From: Hirsutella rhossiliensis
Lineage: Eukaryota > Ascomycota > Sordariomycetes > Hypocreales > Ophiocordycipitaceae
Assembly (NCBI RefSeq): GCF_020360975.1
Contig: NW_025408675.1
Location: 1 to 64,000, forward strand
DNA: 64,000 nt
Direction of reading: 5' to 3'
The position numbers and the translations under genes were made by a program. Below are positions 11,952 through 23,738 of the stretch, piece after piece. Below the pieces are notes generated by a model. That model saw only the letters and a list, made by a program, of their open reading frames with translations, was not told the origin of the DNA and made no database searches. Position 1 is the stretch's first letter. Every line of letters starts with the position of its first letter.

Positions 11952-12452
11952 CACTCAACCTGCGATTGTACCCGCGCTGCCGCCTCGCCTCCCTCCCTAT
12001 TCCTCTCCGCCCCGCAGATCCCTCAAGTGCAGGCCATCACTTCTTTCTCCGGTTCCTAGGCCATTCGGACCCGCAAAGCCTGCTCCAACATCTCGCCATC
12101 CTCGACCCGGGCTCGATCGACCGTTTGTCCTCTTGTCTTCCGCCGCGGCGGCCTCGGCGCTTGCAGCCCTCATCGTTGACGACGTCCTCTCTTATCCGTG
12201 GCAGCGCTCGACTCAACTTGCTCCGCCTCTCGCCGCCCATCGACTCGACCCCATTTCCGCCCTCACCCACCTTCCGCCATGTCATATCTCTTCAGCTCGC
12301 TCTGCGCCATTCAATAGAGACGCTTCTCTCCCATCGGGCTGGCCCGGCCGCTCGACTCTGCCGTCCGCCACGACCCGATAACCGCTTCCTGTCTTTCCGT
12401 CGTCGATTGCGATTCGACGACGACCGCCCACTCAAAACCACCCCCTGCCGCC

Positions 12453-14090
12453 ATGGACCCCCTCATCACCGAGTTCGCCTCGGGCGCTACTTCGAAGCTT
12501 CACCAGCTCAATGCTAGCCAGCAGCCGCCGTCACATGCCGAACCCCCCGATTCCTCTGCTTCCAACTCGGCATCAAACTTTATTCTGCCATTGCGAGAAT
12601 CAAAACTTGCCGAGGCCGATGCCGTCAAACCGGTCGAGCAGAAGCGGGACAAGGGCCGTTTCTTTGGCATACGGCACAAGGTCTCTCTGCTGCATTCAAA
12701 ATCGAGCCACTACGAGCCGGAGCTGGTGCATGCCTCGCAAACGCGGGCATCGACCGAGTCGACTCGGAAAAGGTACGACGTCCTCTTCCCGCCCCGCCGG
12801 CTTACTGCCCTTCTAACCTGGCCTCTGCGCGCAGCATTCCATTTGATCAGTTGTTCCTGGCGCTGCCAAACGAACTGCAGGTCCAGGTTCTATCTTCTCT
12901 TCCTCTGACCGACATTCTCACCCTACGACTGACTTCCAAGTCGTGGCATACCCTCATCACCCTCAACGAATCGCCCATTGTACGATACCACCTCGATCAC
13001 CACATCCCCGCCTACGCCCTCCGCCTTTATCCCATCACCAACTCTAGCGACATGACATTTCATTTTCTCTGCAGCATATGGCATCGGCTACACGTTGCTG
13101 CCAAACTAGCCTTCTTAATGTGCGAATGGATCACCAAAGAGATATTCTTGCGCCAATCCGAGGCCCAACGCGCCGCCTTTGCACCACAGCACGAACGTAT
13201 GCGCCGGCGTCTCATTCCACTGCTCTTCACCATCTTCCACTTCTTCGAGACGTACCGAAAGCTTCATTTGAAGCACATGGCAGAGTTCGATGGGCATGGC
13301 CTTCACAGAATGCCCTATACCGTGAATCCAATCGAGAAGGAAATCATGGACATGTACGATGACCAAACGTTACTGAGAGTTCACGAAGTTTTCCCTCTGG
13401 TAATATCCTCCTTTTGCCGACGACTCCGCCCTCCGACCTACGTCGGTCGGGTCGAACGATCACCGTGGCTATCTCCGGGAGCGACCATCCGATGAGGTGC
13501 ACTCGGCCATTTTGTGCCTTGGAGGTCTTCGTCAAGTAGAGCGGCTATGGGAGATTAAGGGCTACAACAGCCGGCGCACAGCAGTCGACACCTGGTACAA
13601 TGGACTCACCAAGGAGCATACCGCCGAAGCGTCGACGAAGCTGCGCATGGGCTTGAAGGGCTTTGGTCGTAAGAAGTCGGCGGGCGCCGAGAGACCTGGA
13701 GCTCGGTCGTCGAACGGCGAAGGCGGATTCAGAGTCAAGAACCCTATGGAGTCGGACGCGGCCCACGCAGATGGTTTACTCGACTCGAGCTGGATCTTCA
13801 GCACCAGCTTGGCAGCTGATCGGCCCATGGGTCAACTACCCAAGGATCACGCCCAAAGCATACTCAACGATCTTCCTGTTTTGCAGCAGATTTGGCTGAC
13901 CACGGCCGAGGCAATGATCCTCGACCGCGCAATACTGCAACGGACACAAGACATCAAGCGAAACCAACAGGTCATGCTCGATCTGATTCGCGAGGACGGC
14001 ATGGACGAGGAGGATGAATGGTGGTACGGACGCAGCATTCACGAATCCATCCGTCCACCGCCCGGTGCTACGGACGATGACGCCGACTGA
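12453..14090 (+). CDS. F-box domain protein
   Basis: Probable substrate receptor of an SCF ubiquitin ligase. Exon 1 is 12453-12772 and exon 2 is 12835-14090. The intron (GTACGA...GCGCAG) joins S/IPFDQLFLALPNE in frame. The F-box follows directly: LPNELQVQVLSSLPLTDIL then LRLTSKSWHTLI, about residues 113-150. The rest is helical with no repeat class I can name (CEWITKEIFLRQSEAQR, HEVFPLVISSFCRRLRPPTY, LCLGGLRQVERLWEIKGYN). Near 13455 the frame must change by one base (one extra G in GGTCGGGTCGAA) to go from VGR to SNDHRGYLRERPSDE. With that base removed the coding length is exactly 525 codons including stop. The acidic C-terminus ends DDDAD. It resembles the large group of fungal F-box proteins with unknown targets. 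Confidence 0.85.
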
Positions 14091-14693
14091 AACTTGGCTT
14101 GGTTGGCACCGCAAGAAATGGCTCTCCCCTCCTTGCGGGACCTCGATCTCCTGTGTTGGTGTGTCTGCTCTCGTTCTGTTACCAAAATGAGGTATGAGCA
14201 TTTCCATGGCGTTTTTTCTGTCAGCGGTGGAAAGACAAGCAGGCATGTGTTTTGCGGAGTGGCCTCGTTCCTTGCCCGGAACGCAGAGCCGGGGCGCCTG
14301 AGCGAGGTTCAATGATAGACAGTTGCGGCGATGGGTGCCGCCTTCAGCCACGTCTCTTTTGTTCAAGCTTTGATAACGCGAGTGCATGCTACAGCGCAGA
14401 GCATCACAGGGATGAAGAGAACGGTTCCCCAACACGCTCTGTTTCTCCTCATGGGATGGTGATATGCTACCGCTTTGACACCCAGCCAATGTCCGACACA
14501 TTGGTCACACAGGGTCTGTCTGTCCACACTGTGCACCATCGTTGTCCAGCCCAGCCTGTCCTGTCCTGTTCCTTCCAACCACCTTCGTGCATCGCCATCT
14601 TATCGCTAGACAAGGAATAATTCGTAAAAGTCGTTACAAGCCTCAATCCGCCCTCGCCATGGATGAATGAATATGAGCAAGATTCCCGCGAAT
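14091..14693. other. Intergenic between convergent genes
   Basis: No gene seen. It separates the ends of the F-box gene (plus) and the AT-hook gene (minus) and probably holds both 3' untranslated regions. Confidence 0.4.
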
Positions 14694-17600
14694 TCACCAA
14701 GGATGATTCTCCAACGCCGCGGCACCAACGTCAGATGAAGAGATTGAAAACAAAACATACACGAACCGGGGGAAAAGGCCCGGGGAGATGGCGACGTCTC
14801 CAGGCGTCCTTTCTCCTTGGTCAGATTTCTGGGATTGGGCGTTGGCGTCACTGTCTCCGATGCTCTGGAACATGTGGTGGTCCCGCATCTTGGGCTGGGC
14901 CAGAGTCGTTTCCAGCTGAGACGGACTACCAAGCGCCGTGACGGCTGCCGCGTCCTGGACGTCCCGCTCCGTGAGGCCGTAGTCCATGTTCAAATAACTC
15001 TGCTCGTTGATGCTGTGGAAGGAGCCCAGCGTGTTAGGCTGCGATGTAGCCTGCTGATGTTGATGACTGTGGAACCCATGGGCCTGTCCAGCTCCACCCC
15101 GGAGCAGCTGGCCCCTGGCAGCGCCCGCACCTCCTTGCTGGGCCAATCCAGGAGCGCCGTTTCCCCCTGAATCTTGCCTTCCCATGCCCGGCGAGTACTG
15201 GTGGTGGCCGCCGCTCATGCTGCGACTGAGGCTGGTGCTGTGGTGGCCGAGGGATCCTATTGGGTTGCTCATGGGCGGCTGCGGCTGCGGCTGTTGCGTG
15301 TAAATCATCTGGGGCGAGAGGTGGACATGTCGTTGCGCGCCGTAGGCGCCAGCCATTGACTTCTTGGCCTTGGCGGCACCGATGTTTGCATGACGCCATG
15401 AGAATGCTGATCCGCCGCACTCACGCTGGGAGATGGGTGCTGCGACTGTTGGGCGTAGAAGCGCTGTGGTTGTTGCTGCTGGTGCAAGCCCAGGCTTGCA
15501 CCCATGCTGGCGTTGGGCGGCCTGTTATTGGTGGCTTTGTGAGGTTCGAAGCTCCTGGAGGCTGATAGCTGGGGTGAAGCGCTGCTGAAGCCATGGCTCA
15601 ACGCTGGTGATGCTGTCAAGTCGGGCGACAGCGCCTGTGATTCTATGCTCATGCCTGGCTGCTGGCTCACGTCCTTGGATATTCGGCGCCGCTTAGTAAG
15701 CTGGACCTGGGGAACTGCACCCATAGTTTGAGCGGCTGAGTAGCCTTGGCTCGCCGTGCCATCTGAAGGTGCTGGGCTGTCGTACTGAGCTGAACGCTTC
15801 GAATTTCTCGGATGTGGTGTAGCATTGGACCCGAGACTGCTTCTCTGTTGGCCATCCTGTTCCATCTGCTGACCCTGTCCCGGAAAGAAGCCCGTGTATA
15901 TAGGGGCCGAGCCACTGTCAGGAAGAGAAGGGTGTCCGCCGCCGCCGGCAGCGACGCCTCGTTTCGTGGAACGCTTCCGGACAGACTGTGTGCCGGAGCT
16001 GGACCGTTCTGACCATCTTCAAGAATTGCAGGCGCTCCTTTAGACATATTTGAGGGCGAGACATGGGACTCGTCGAGCTCTGAACTTGGGCCGCCGGGGC
16101 CGCGATGGCCTGATCTGAGGCCCCTTTGAAGCATCCGGCTTATCTTTTGGTCTATTTTAGAGCCCTTCGGACGCCCTCTTTCTTTGCGCCAGGCGTGCTC
16201 GTCGTGCTTGCGTCTGGATTAACCTGGCTCCTACCGGCGCCTGAGATTGGACCGTCGTCGTGGTCGTGGCGGTTTGGGCGGCACTGTTCGCGACACTGCC
16301 AGATCGGCCGTTCTGTCCGTCAACCGGCAGTGGCTGATTCGTGTCTTGGGACCCGGACGGATTGGCTGTTGAGGGAGGTGGACGGGACTTCTTCATTCCC
16401 TTGTCTTTACGCACCTTGGAACTTTTGCTTCCCTTGGGTCGGCCTCGGGCTCTTCTTACAGGACCGTTTGGAGGGGCGGCCGTGGAAGTGGCCTCTTGGC
16501 GGTCCCAACCGGTCTGGCCCGCCACAGAAGAGAGAGGCGGGAGATGAAGATTTTGTCCCATGGCGGCAGGGTCGTCGACCGGAGGAAAAATTTCGGCAAG
16601 CCAGCTCAACAGCAGCGAGCCGGGGCCATTAGTCGCGGCACTAGAGGGAACGCTCCATCTGTCGGAGGCGGAGCGCCAGGGATGCCGCCGAAGTAAGCCA
16701 GCGCTTTGCACAGCTGGTCGACGACCAAGATGGGATGTAGAGTGCGCAGAAGAGTCAGGAGACGAGCTTGCTCGGCTTTTGTCTCGCGGGGTGCAGGTAT
16801 GCACGTCTGCAGCCACTCAGATGTCGGGGCGGTTGTCGAGGTGGTAGCAGCAGCAGCAGTAGAAGTTGATGTCGGGACGGCGGTCCTCGAAGGCGGAGTC
16901 GCGGCATCAGAAGTCTTGGCCCTCTGAAAATCGAGTTCGTCGTTATGCCAGGTCGATTTGGTGCGCCTCACAGGTTGCCAGCCAATCTGGTTGGCACGTC
17001 TGGCCTGTGCCTCGGTTTCCTCGCTCGTTCGTTTTGCGGCGGCATTGCGATCGGAAGGCTTGGTGCCGGTCAGGTCGATATGCATGACGGCAAATTTGCC
17101 GTTCCTGTTGTTGGTCATGCCCTGGAGTTTGGTGGGCACTGGGTTTCTTACACGACCGTCTGTGTGGAAGCCAGTGGAATCTAGGGCGTCTGAAGCTTGT
17201 CGTGAGTTAGCTACCGAGCATACGGACCGCTTCACGACGACACATGGCTTGTTGCATGCAGCGAGCGAAGGGACGAACCTCGAATCGAGCTGCCGCTGGT
17301 CGTGGGCGGTGTCGGGACTAGCGTGGGGGACAGTACGGAGGGCGCCTCATTGCGGGACGGCTGGTCGTCTGGCTTGTTGCTGGCGGAGGGGACGCGGTAG
17401 CTGCGCAGCGGGAACGAGTCAGCTAAATAGTCAAATGCGAGGAGGCGAGGCTCAGCGAGCGGTCCAGCACGACCGAGGACAGAAGAAGAAGAGAGGGTGG
17501 CCAACGCGCAGCGGCAGCCATGGCGACCACAGAGGTCCCGGGCTCAGGGCGAGCACCCGAGGACGTGCCATGCCCTCTGGAGTGGATTGCGGGCGGCGAG

Positions 17601-17713
17601 TCGCTCATGCGGCGACGTATCTCATGTTCCAGCGTCAAGCTGGGAGAGGGCCCGTCGTAGGTAGAGCCGCGGACAGGGCCAGGTGAGGCGGTGATGACTT
17701 TGGTGCTGGTCAA
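14694..17713 (-). CDS. AT-hook, glutamine/serine-rich nuclear protein (unnamed)
   Basis: A long protein read in pieces from right to left. The N-terminal region contains VITASPGPVRGSTYDGPSP and LEHEIRRRMSDSPPAI. A conserved-looking core follows (NRNGKFAVMHIDLTG, ANQIGWQPVRRTKSTWHND, ARLLTLLRTLHPILVVDQL). Two AT-hook motifs come next: RARGRPKGSK near 16440 and ERGRPKGSK near 16160. The tail is rich in Q, S, P and H (YTQQPQPQPP, GSFHSINEQSYLNMDYGL), with a basic patch TKRRRISKD. AT-hooks bind the minor groove of AT-rich DNA, so a chromatin or transcription role is likely; this is inference. Frame shifts near 17440, 16620, 16170 and 15880 are required, and some may be introns. No clear ATG begins the first segment, so the 5' end is uncertain. 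Confidence 0.6.
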
Positions 17714-19087
17714 CGGGTCAAGGTAGCTGATGATTTGGATCCCTGAGCGGTCGGTGCAGCGTGGCAGCGTGTCGTCGAGCAGGTGGCGGTGAAAGGCTCA
17801 TGAAGAAGCTCTCCCCAGCCTCGACTGCCGAGTGAAAGGTTTGCAAGACGGACTCTTTGGGGCCAACGACGCATGGCATTGGCAAACAAGGAGAGGAAGA
17901 GAGCGAGCAAAGGCCCAGGCAGGTACTCTGGGCATGTGTGTCGCTAAAATTATGGCGGTCACGAGGGCTACCATTGAGCAGCGGCTCGGGCTTGTGCGTG
18001 CATGGGGGTGTATGCAAATGTTCTCAGTACAGCGGGCCATGGTACCGAGTACGCCTAGTACGGCGTGCTTAGGCAGGTAATAAACGGCCAGGTCCAGGGC
18101 CCAAGGCACTGTCGCCAGTGGCCAGCCGAGCCCTGTGGCGTCCGCCGGGCCAGCGTCGTTTCCAGCGGGCATTGGACAGAGTGGGGAAACAGAGGTGCTG
18201 TGGGCAACGAGGGGTAGGTCACTTTGGCGGGTGGAGGACATGCTCGGTACGGACCCGGTTGTACAGAATCCGCCCGAGGAACCTATTTCGCCCTGGCTAT
18301 GCTTGCGTCTAGGAACCTCGGGAGGAGCCGAGACGAGGTAGAGATTGAGACGAGGGACTTGCCCAGCCACCTTTGCCTCGTATCGGCCCATGTGCAGGCA
18401 CAGTTGACGGCTACAACGAGGTACATTAGAGTACGGTGCAACCTCGCCTAGTACATCGACGGTGTTGGCCATCTCACTCGAGAATACATTCGTACGTACA
18501 ATGTGCTCGGAATATGTGTACACATGCCAGCCTCTGACTCGAGCCGCAGCGGCCAACCGTCCTATCTTGCCGTCCGCTGTTGAGAGAGGACCGTTGAGAA
18601 TCAGCATGGCGGGCTTCCCCAGGGGCTCTCTGGAGACAAAGGTATCCTCTACCTCGCCCGCCGAGGTGAAGAGGTATTACTAGTATCGAGGCAAACGCGC
18701 CTCCAAGCTCCCTGCAGTTACCCTCGCTCCCATCAAGGTGCAACGTTGGCAGTTGCCTTACCTAAGGTACCCGAAAGGTACCTCTGCCGAGGCTCCCATC
18801 CACCTACAATCTTCCCCGAGTCCCCCGCACATCTTGGGTACCCAAGACAGGGCCCCCCTCGTACCTCCCTAGCGCGTCGGCAGGCCGGACGAGACAAGAC
18901 GTTACGAGACGTCTTCATCATCAGCCTCGTGGCCAAAGATACCTTGTAGTCGCGCCGCTGCACCAACGTCACAACATCGCCATCTTCCTTGTTAACCCCC
19001 CTCTTCTCCGTCCTCCGCGGAACACAGGCTCGTTTGAACATACGCGCGCGTTCTGTGTTGCGGAGCACCGAGCCGAGGTCGCCCGCC
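17714..19087. other. Divergent intergenic region, AT-hook gene / VMA5
   Basis: No supported gene. Frames of up to 269 codons are open on the minus strand but have no recognisable protein features. It probably carries both promoters. A TACCTAAGGTACC-type element lies near 18757-18785. Confidence 0.4.
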
Positions 19088-20581
19088 ATGTCAACCAAGT
19101 ACGCCCTGCTCTCCCTGCCCCTCGGCGTCTTCGATTCCAGCGACCGCGACGACGCCATAGCAGCCCTGAGCGCCACCGTGTCTCCAGATAACGGCTCGGT
19201 CGGTCCCTTTCGGATCCCCGATTTCAAGATTGGCACCTTGGATGCCCTGGTCCAGCAGGCCGACGACCTGGCCAAGCTCGAGGCATCATGCCAAGCCGTC
19301 GTGGCAAAGGTTGGCGACTCGCTGCGCCAGCTTCTCAACAATGACGAGGAGCGACTCACCTCTTACAAAATGGTCAACGATAGTCAGGATTCCCGGAAGC
19401 CATGCGTGATGACTCGGGCATCGTGTAAGCCTGCTGACCACGTCTTGCTCAGAACCGACCGACCAGTACATCCGCGGCTTTAGCTGGAACAAGATCCGAT
19501 ACCGAGCCGACAAGTCCCTGGGAGAGCTTATAGACACACTGCAAAAGGTTCGATAACGCTTCTCGCAAGGCTACCCTCCCACTCACTGAAGCCGTCCAGG
19601 AGCTCGTCACCGTGGACAATGACGTCAAAACCAAGTTTAACCAGTACAACTCGGTCAAGACGAACCTTGCGGCCTTACAACGACGCCAGACGTGGGTGTC
19701 CGCCTCGATGAGCACTGCGCAATGCCGCTCGCTAACCATGCTTGTCCACCTGCAGTGGTAATCAGCCACCAAATCCCTCACTCCCGTTGTCGATCCTCGA
19801 CTACTGGTCCAAGATTCGGAATTCATCGAGACCCATCTGATCGCCGTACCGACAAATGTCAAAGGACTTCATCAAGACATACGAGACCTTGTCCCCATGG
19901 TCGTCCCCGATCTGCGGTCGAGGTGGACCACGACGACGAGTTCACCCTCTTCGCGGCCGAGACATTCAAGAAGCACGGCCCTGACTTCATCCACAAGTGC
20001 CGCGAGCAAAAGTGGACGCCGCGTCAGTACACGTATGTTCAGGGCGGCCGCGAGGAGGAGCAGCGTGAGCTGGACCGGGTCACCAACGAAGAACGAAAAG
20101 TTTGCGGAGAGGCCTTGCGCTTGGGAAGGACCGGGTGGAGCGAGAGCGTCATGGTCTGGACCCATGTTCTGACGCTGAGGGTCTTTGTCGAAGCGGTCCT
20201 GCGCTACGGCTTGCCGCTGGACTATGTGACGGCTCTGGTCAAGGTATGCCGGATCTACTGGGCTTTTCATCCCCCTCCCCGGAGTGGAGCTTCCTTTTAT
20301 CGACTCTCGCTTGGCCCAGACTTGAGCAGCCTCTTGAACAATTTCTGGCAGATACTGACGTGTGCGTCGCTCCACATAGACAACATCGAAACTGGCTCCC
20401 AAAGTCAAGTCTGCCCTGGACTTAAATTACTCATACCTGGGAGGCAACGCGTTTGGCCGGGACAAGCGCGGACGGGTCACCAAGGACGACGATGACGTCG
20501 GAGATGGCGGCGGCTGGGCTAGGGACGGGAGAAGGACAGGAGTACACGGCCTATGTCTACTACGAGCTCGAGTTGCCCTGA
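19088..20581 (+). CDS. VMA5: V-type proton ATPase subunit C (Vma5), with frame breaks
   Basis: Stator subunit of the V1 sector of the vacuolar proton pump, the subunit that detaches and reassembles during glucose regulation in yeast. The start MSTKYALLSLPLGVFDSSD at 19088 is typical. Exons: 19088-19382, 19453-19547, 19600-19691, then 19756-20243 and 20380-20581. Introns are 19383-19452, 19548-19599, 19692-19755 and 20244-20379. Hallmarks include DQYIRGFSWNKIRYRADKS, LGELIDTLQK, VDNDVKTKFNQYNSVKTNL, ERKVCGEALRLGRTGWSES, YGLPLDYVTALVK, NYSYLGGNAFGRDKRGRV and the C-terminus EYTAYVYYELELP. One-base shifts are needed near 19760, 19862, 19898, 19910 and 20490, most of them looking like lost bases in short runs. 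Length after repair is near the usual 390 residues. Confidence 0.9.
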
Positions 20582-20806
20582 CCGGGTCCAAATGGATGGC
20601 AAGTCGCATGTGTGTGCGTGTGTGGTGTACAGTGTGCTCCAGGCGGCGTGTATTCTACCTCTCCGCCTGCAAGGGAAAACCCGTTGGGGGGGGGAACGGG
20701 CGAGGGAGCGACGGGGGCTAGACTCGACGGGATGGCAGTTTCACTTCTACTTTAGCACATATTATGCAACTGCTCCTCGGTCATGGAAACAAGGATGATT
20801 GAAGTC

Positions 20807-21816
20807 CTAGCCTAGCTTGATGTAGCCTTTGTCAGCTAGCCACGCGGTGATTTGGGCGACGCAGTCCTCGACGGAGCTCTCGTGGGTCCTGATTGTGATT
20901 TCGGGACTGGTGGGCTCTTCGTAGGGGGCGGAGACGCCAGTAAAGTCCTTGATCTCGCCGGCGCGGGCCTTTTTGTAGAGGCCCTTCGGGTCGCGCTGTT
21001 CGGCGACGCTGAGGGGCACGTCGACGAAGACCTCGACGAAGGGGATGGGATCGTCGCCCTGGGTCGCGGACGCGGCGTGCAGCTGGCGGGCGAGGTCGCG
21101 GTCGGCGCGGTAGGGGGAGATGAAGGAGGTGATGGCGACGGTGGACGAGTCGGCGAAGAGCTTGGCGACCTGTATCGCGCGTCCGGAGGGTTGCCACGTC
21201 GTCGTTAGCAGACTGAATGGACCAGGTTTGTTTCTCCAGCCCCTTCTTTCCACCTTGTCTTGATACTCGGTGACTCTCTCTGCCCTCGTCTCCATTCCCC
21301 CCTCCCATCACCGGCACCGGGACAGCTCACCTCGGAGATGCGGCGAATGTTCTCGTTGCGGTCCTGCTCGGAGAAGCCAAGGTCCTTGTTGAGGCCGAAG
21401 CGGACGTTGTCGCCGTCGAGGCGGTAGGCGGCGAGGCCGAGGTGCAGTAGGTGCTGCTCGAGTGCGGCGGCGACGGTCGACTTGCCCGAGGCCGAGAGGC
21501 CCGTGAGCCAGAGAGTGAGGCCGCGCTGGCGGCGGAGCTCGTTGCGCTCGCGGCGCGTCAGGCCGGGATGCCAGGTGATGTTTCTGTGCGGGCGTTTTTT
21601 CCGTCGAATCAGTTTTCATTTCTGCTCGGCGGGAACAGACGGTCTCATCTCAATGCTCATGCTGCGCACGCGAGAGAGCGTGAGAGACACAGAGAGGGGA
21701 GGGCGGTAAAGAGAGCGCGCAACTTGGTACAGGACAAAAGACACGGCCCGCAGGCGATGGGCGAGTGAAAAGACTTGATGTAGAAATGAAACCAAAGCAA
21801 GCACATACGACGCCAT
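20807..21816 (-). CDS. MET14: Adenylylsulfate (APS) kinase
   Basis: Catalyses ATP-dependent phosphorylation of adenosine 5'-phosphosulfate to PAPS, the second step of sulfate assimilation. Exons on the minus strand are 21809-21816 (only ATGGCGTC), 21331-21583 and 20807-21169, totalling 208 codons with no break. Spliced N-terminus is [20 protein letters not shown]. The P-loop GLSASGKST is at residues 31-39, followed by [18 protein letters not shown] and [17 protein letters not shown], and later [31 protein letters not shown] and the tail ADKGYIKLG. Length 207 is normal for fungal stand-alone APS kinases. The 8-nt first exon is joined through a 225-nt intron with GTATGT donor; it is short but gives the expected N-terminus. 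It is convergent with VMA5, 225 bp between stops. Confidence 0.95.
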
Positions 21817-22695
21817 TTCCAAGATGCTGTCGCTGGCCTGACGATGTCCTCCCTTGTTCCTCCTTTGCAGACCAGATGAGGTTTGGCAGTCAATCGTGGG
21901 GCGGGCGGGGTCGTTGAGAGAATCTACCCGTCAATCGGCCGGATCGGAAGCTTTCTCAAAAGGAGGAGAATGGAAAGAGGACGAGAAGGAGGACGAGAAG
22001 GACGATGAGAAGGAGGATGAGGAAGGGAAGAGGAGGCCGAGCTAAGAGCAAATCTATCTTGCGTACTAAAACTCAGCGCGAGTGAATCCAGTCTATTCTT
22101 TACAACTTTATGTATGCTCTGCTGCGCTGTGACGTGACGGTGCAACAGCCATTCTACATGTAGTACATACAGTACATGTGCAAGTCAACTCCCCTTGTCC
22201 CTGAAAAAGCCCACTTCTGCTGTCCCTTTCTCCCTCAGCCGTCGTCAGCTCATAAAGCACCACGATGGCGACAGCCCGAGGCGTCTCCACCAGCCCCATC
22301 CGTCCACTCGCCCATTTTCTTGTCTATCCATTCAGCTACATATGAGCACGGTCCAAGGATCGTACAAGACCATCGCGGCTCGTCTAGTCTATGAAATACA
22401 CCGATCTAATACCGGTAAACATAGAAAAAATCTAGCCATACGTGCTCATACGGTTTCACAGGGGTCTATCGCCGACTCGACCCCATCCCGACTTGCCGAG
22501 GCTGCTAGTGCTTCCCTTCTGGAGGGCCCGTGCCGTTGGTTCGCCAGTCTGTTGTGTCTACCCGTTGGCTGTTTCGTTTCCGGCTTCTCCTCATGCCACA
22601 AGCGTTCGACGTGCCCGCTCCATGTGGGAGCAAAGGGCTCATGCGACGCAGCAAGATCGGCGTCATCGGAAAGCGAGTAGCGCGACGCGTGCCTC
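21817..22695. other. Promoter region of APS kinase; otherwise no gene
   Basis: About 0.9 kb with no convincing gene. It contains a purine-rich tract (21958-22040) and an inverted repeat ACATGTA...TACATGT near 22154-22177. Confidence 0.45.
21958..22040. repeat. GA-rich (polypurine) tract upstream of APS kinase
   Basis: About 80 bp of almost pure purine with GAAGGAGGA/GACGAGAAG units on the plus strand. Seen from the APS kinase gene this is a polypyrimidine tract about 140-225 bp upstream of the start codon, a position where such tracts are common in fungal promoters. Confidence 0.6.
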
Positions 22696-23738
22696 TCAGT
22701 GAATGCGCGGCATAAGCTACAGTATCGAGGCAGGACGAGTCAGCCAGGCAAGTCGTCGCAGTCCCTCGACGGGGTAGGTCGCGAAACTCACAGAGGCAAG
22801 CTTGGGCGAGACATATAAAGCATCGGCCTCGACCAGGACGGTCGGCTGCTCGCCCGGTTTGGCCAGAAGCTCAATGTGGCCCTTGACCCAGGCTTTGCGC
22901 CCCTCGACCTTTGTCGTCTTGGCCCGCAGCACGAGGAAGCTCCCCGCGGGCGTCGGCTTGCGGTAGCTGACGTTGAGGTTGGCCGTGACGCCAATATTGT
23001 GCGGCAGTGCGCCGAAGCAGCACCAGGCCAGGCCCTCGTCGAGCATGGTGGCGAGAAGCCGCCATGCACAAGGCGGGTGGCCGCACAGGTCCTCACCCAC
23101 GTAGACGACGGACACGAGCGACTTGCCGCCGGCCTCGGTCCACGTCGTCGCCGGCACCGGCACCTTGCCAGGGCCCAGGAGCGCGGCCCCCGTCAGGCTG
23201 TGCGCACGGTACTGCGCCGGCATCTTCATGTGTGGGCGGGACTCGGTCAGCTCGGGCCGCCGGCGCAGCTCCGCCACCAGCGGGTGGCCGTTGATTGTCT
23301 CTTCGGCGCGGCGCGCTTCCTCGTCGGCGTCGGCGGCCGAGAACCTGCCGAGGCTCTCCTCGTCCGAGTAGAAGCCCAGGCCGCGGGCCGTCAGCGTCTT
23401 CCACGCCGCCGCCGCCCCGAGGGTGCTGAAGCCGAGGCCCAGGACGGCCAGCCAGAGGCCCTTGCGGAGCGCCCCGCCGCCACCCGCTGCGTTGCCTGCC
23501 GAGTGGTTTTGGCCGTCAGCCTGCGGTGTGTGTCGCAGCAAAGACCAGAGAAATGCGCACCTGTAGACGCAGTAGCAGCCGCCGTCGCCTCCCTTGGAGC
23601 CGAGTATCCTCGACACTGCTGTCGCCCAGCTGAACTGAGCGAGGGAATCCGGGCTTGCCATGGACACGGCGCCTTTCCTGGGGCAATGCGGCGCCCGAGG
23701 AGATGCCGGGTAAAGATGGCTGGCCGCAGTATCGCCAT
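22696..23738 (-). CDS. Mitochondrial acyl-CoA thioesterase-like protein (hotdog fold)
   Basis: Likely member of the fungal FMP10/THEM4-like hotdog thioesterase group. Exons on the minus strand: 23561-23738, 22792-23495 and 22696-22716, total 301 codons with no break. The N-terminus MAILRPAIFTRHLLGRRI is basic and hydroxylated with no acidic residues, as expected for a mitochondrial presequence. A hydrophobic segment LWLAVLGLGFSTLGAAAAW near residues 71-90 may anchor it in the inner membrane. The hotdog domain follows with MLDEGLAWCCFGALPHNI, TANLNVSYRKPTPAGSFLV and GHIELLAKPGEQPTVLVEA. The first intron uses the acceptor at 23496 (after a GCTGAC branch site), not the nearer AG. The short last exon (LMPRIH) is inferred; without it the frame stops at 22717. 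Substrate unknown. Confidence 0.75.

Larger units (their letters stand above)
7499..12452. other. Large gene-free interval
   Basis: About 5 kb in which I can support no gene. Several frames of 80-330 codons are open on both strands, but they lack introns at sensible places, known motifs and a coherent composition. Visible content: a GGT/GAT-rich simple repeat near 7790-7830, clusters of a TACCTA/TAGGTA palindrome (9865-9893, 10094-10113, 11428-11512), and a strongly C+T-rich stretch from about 11690 to 12440 that is probably the promoter and leader of the F-box gene. Long noncoding RNAs cannot be excluded. Confidence 0.5.

Noticed and set aside
11636..12517. Plus-strand open frame of 293 codons upstream of the F-box gene
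   Set aside because: It arises from a C+T-rich leader, giving P/L/S/R only, and overlaps the true F-box exon in another frame.
17798..18607. Minus-strand open frame of 269 codons between AT-hook gene and VMA5
   Set aside because: No recognisable domain or exon structure, and it lies in the expected divergent promoter region.
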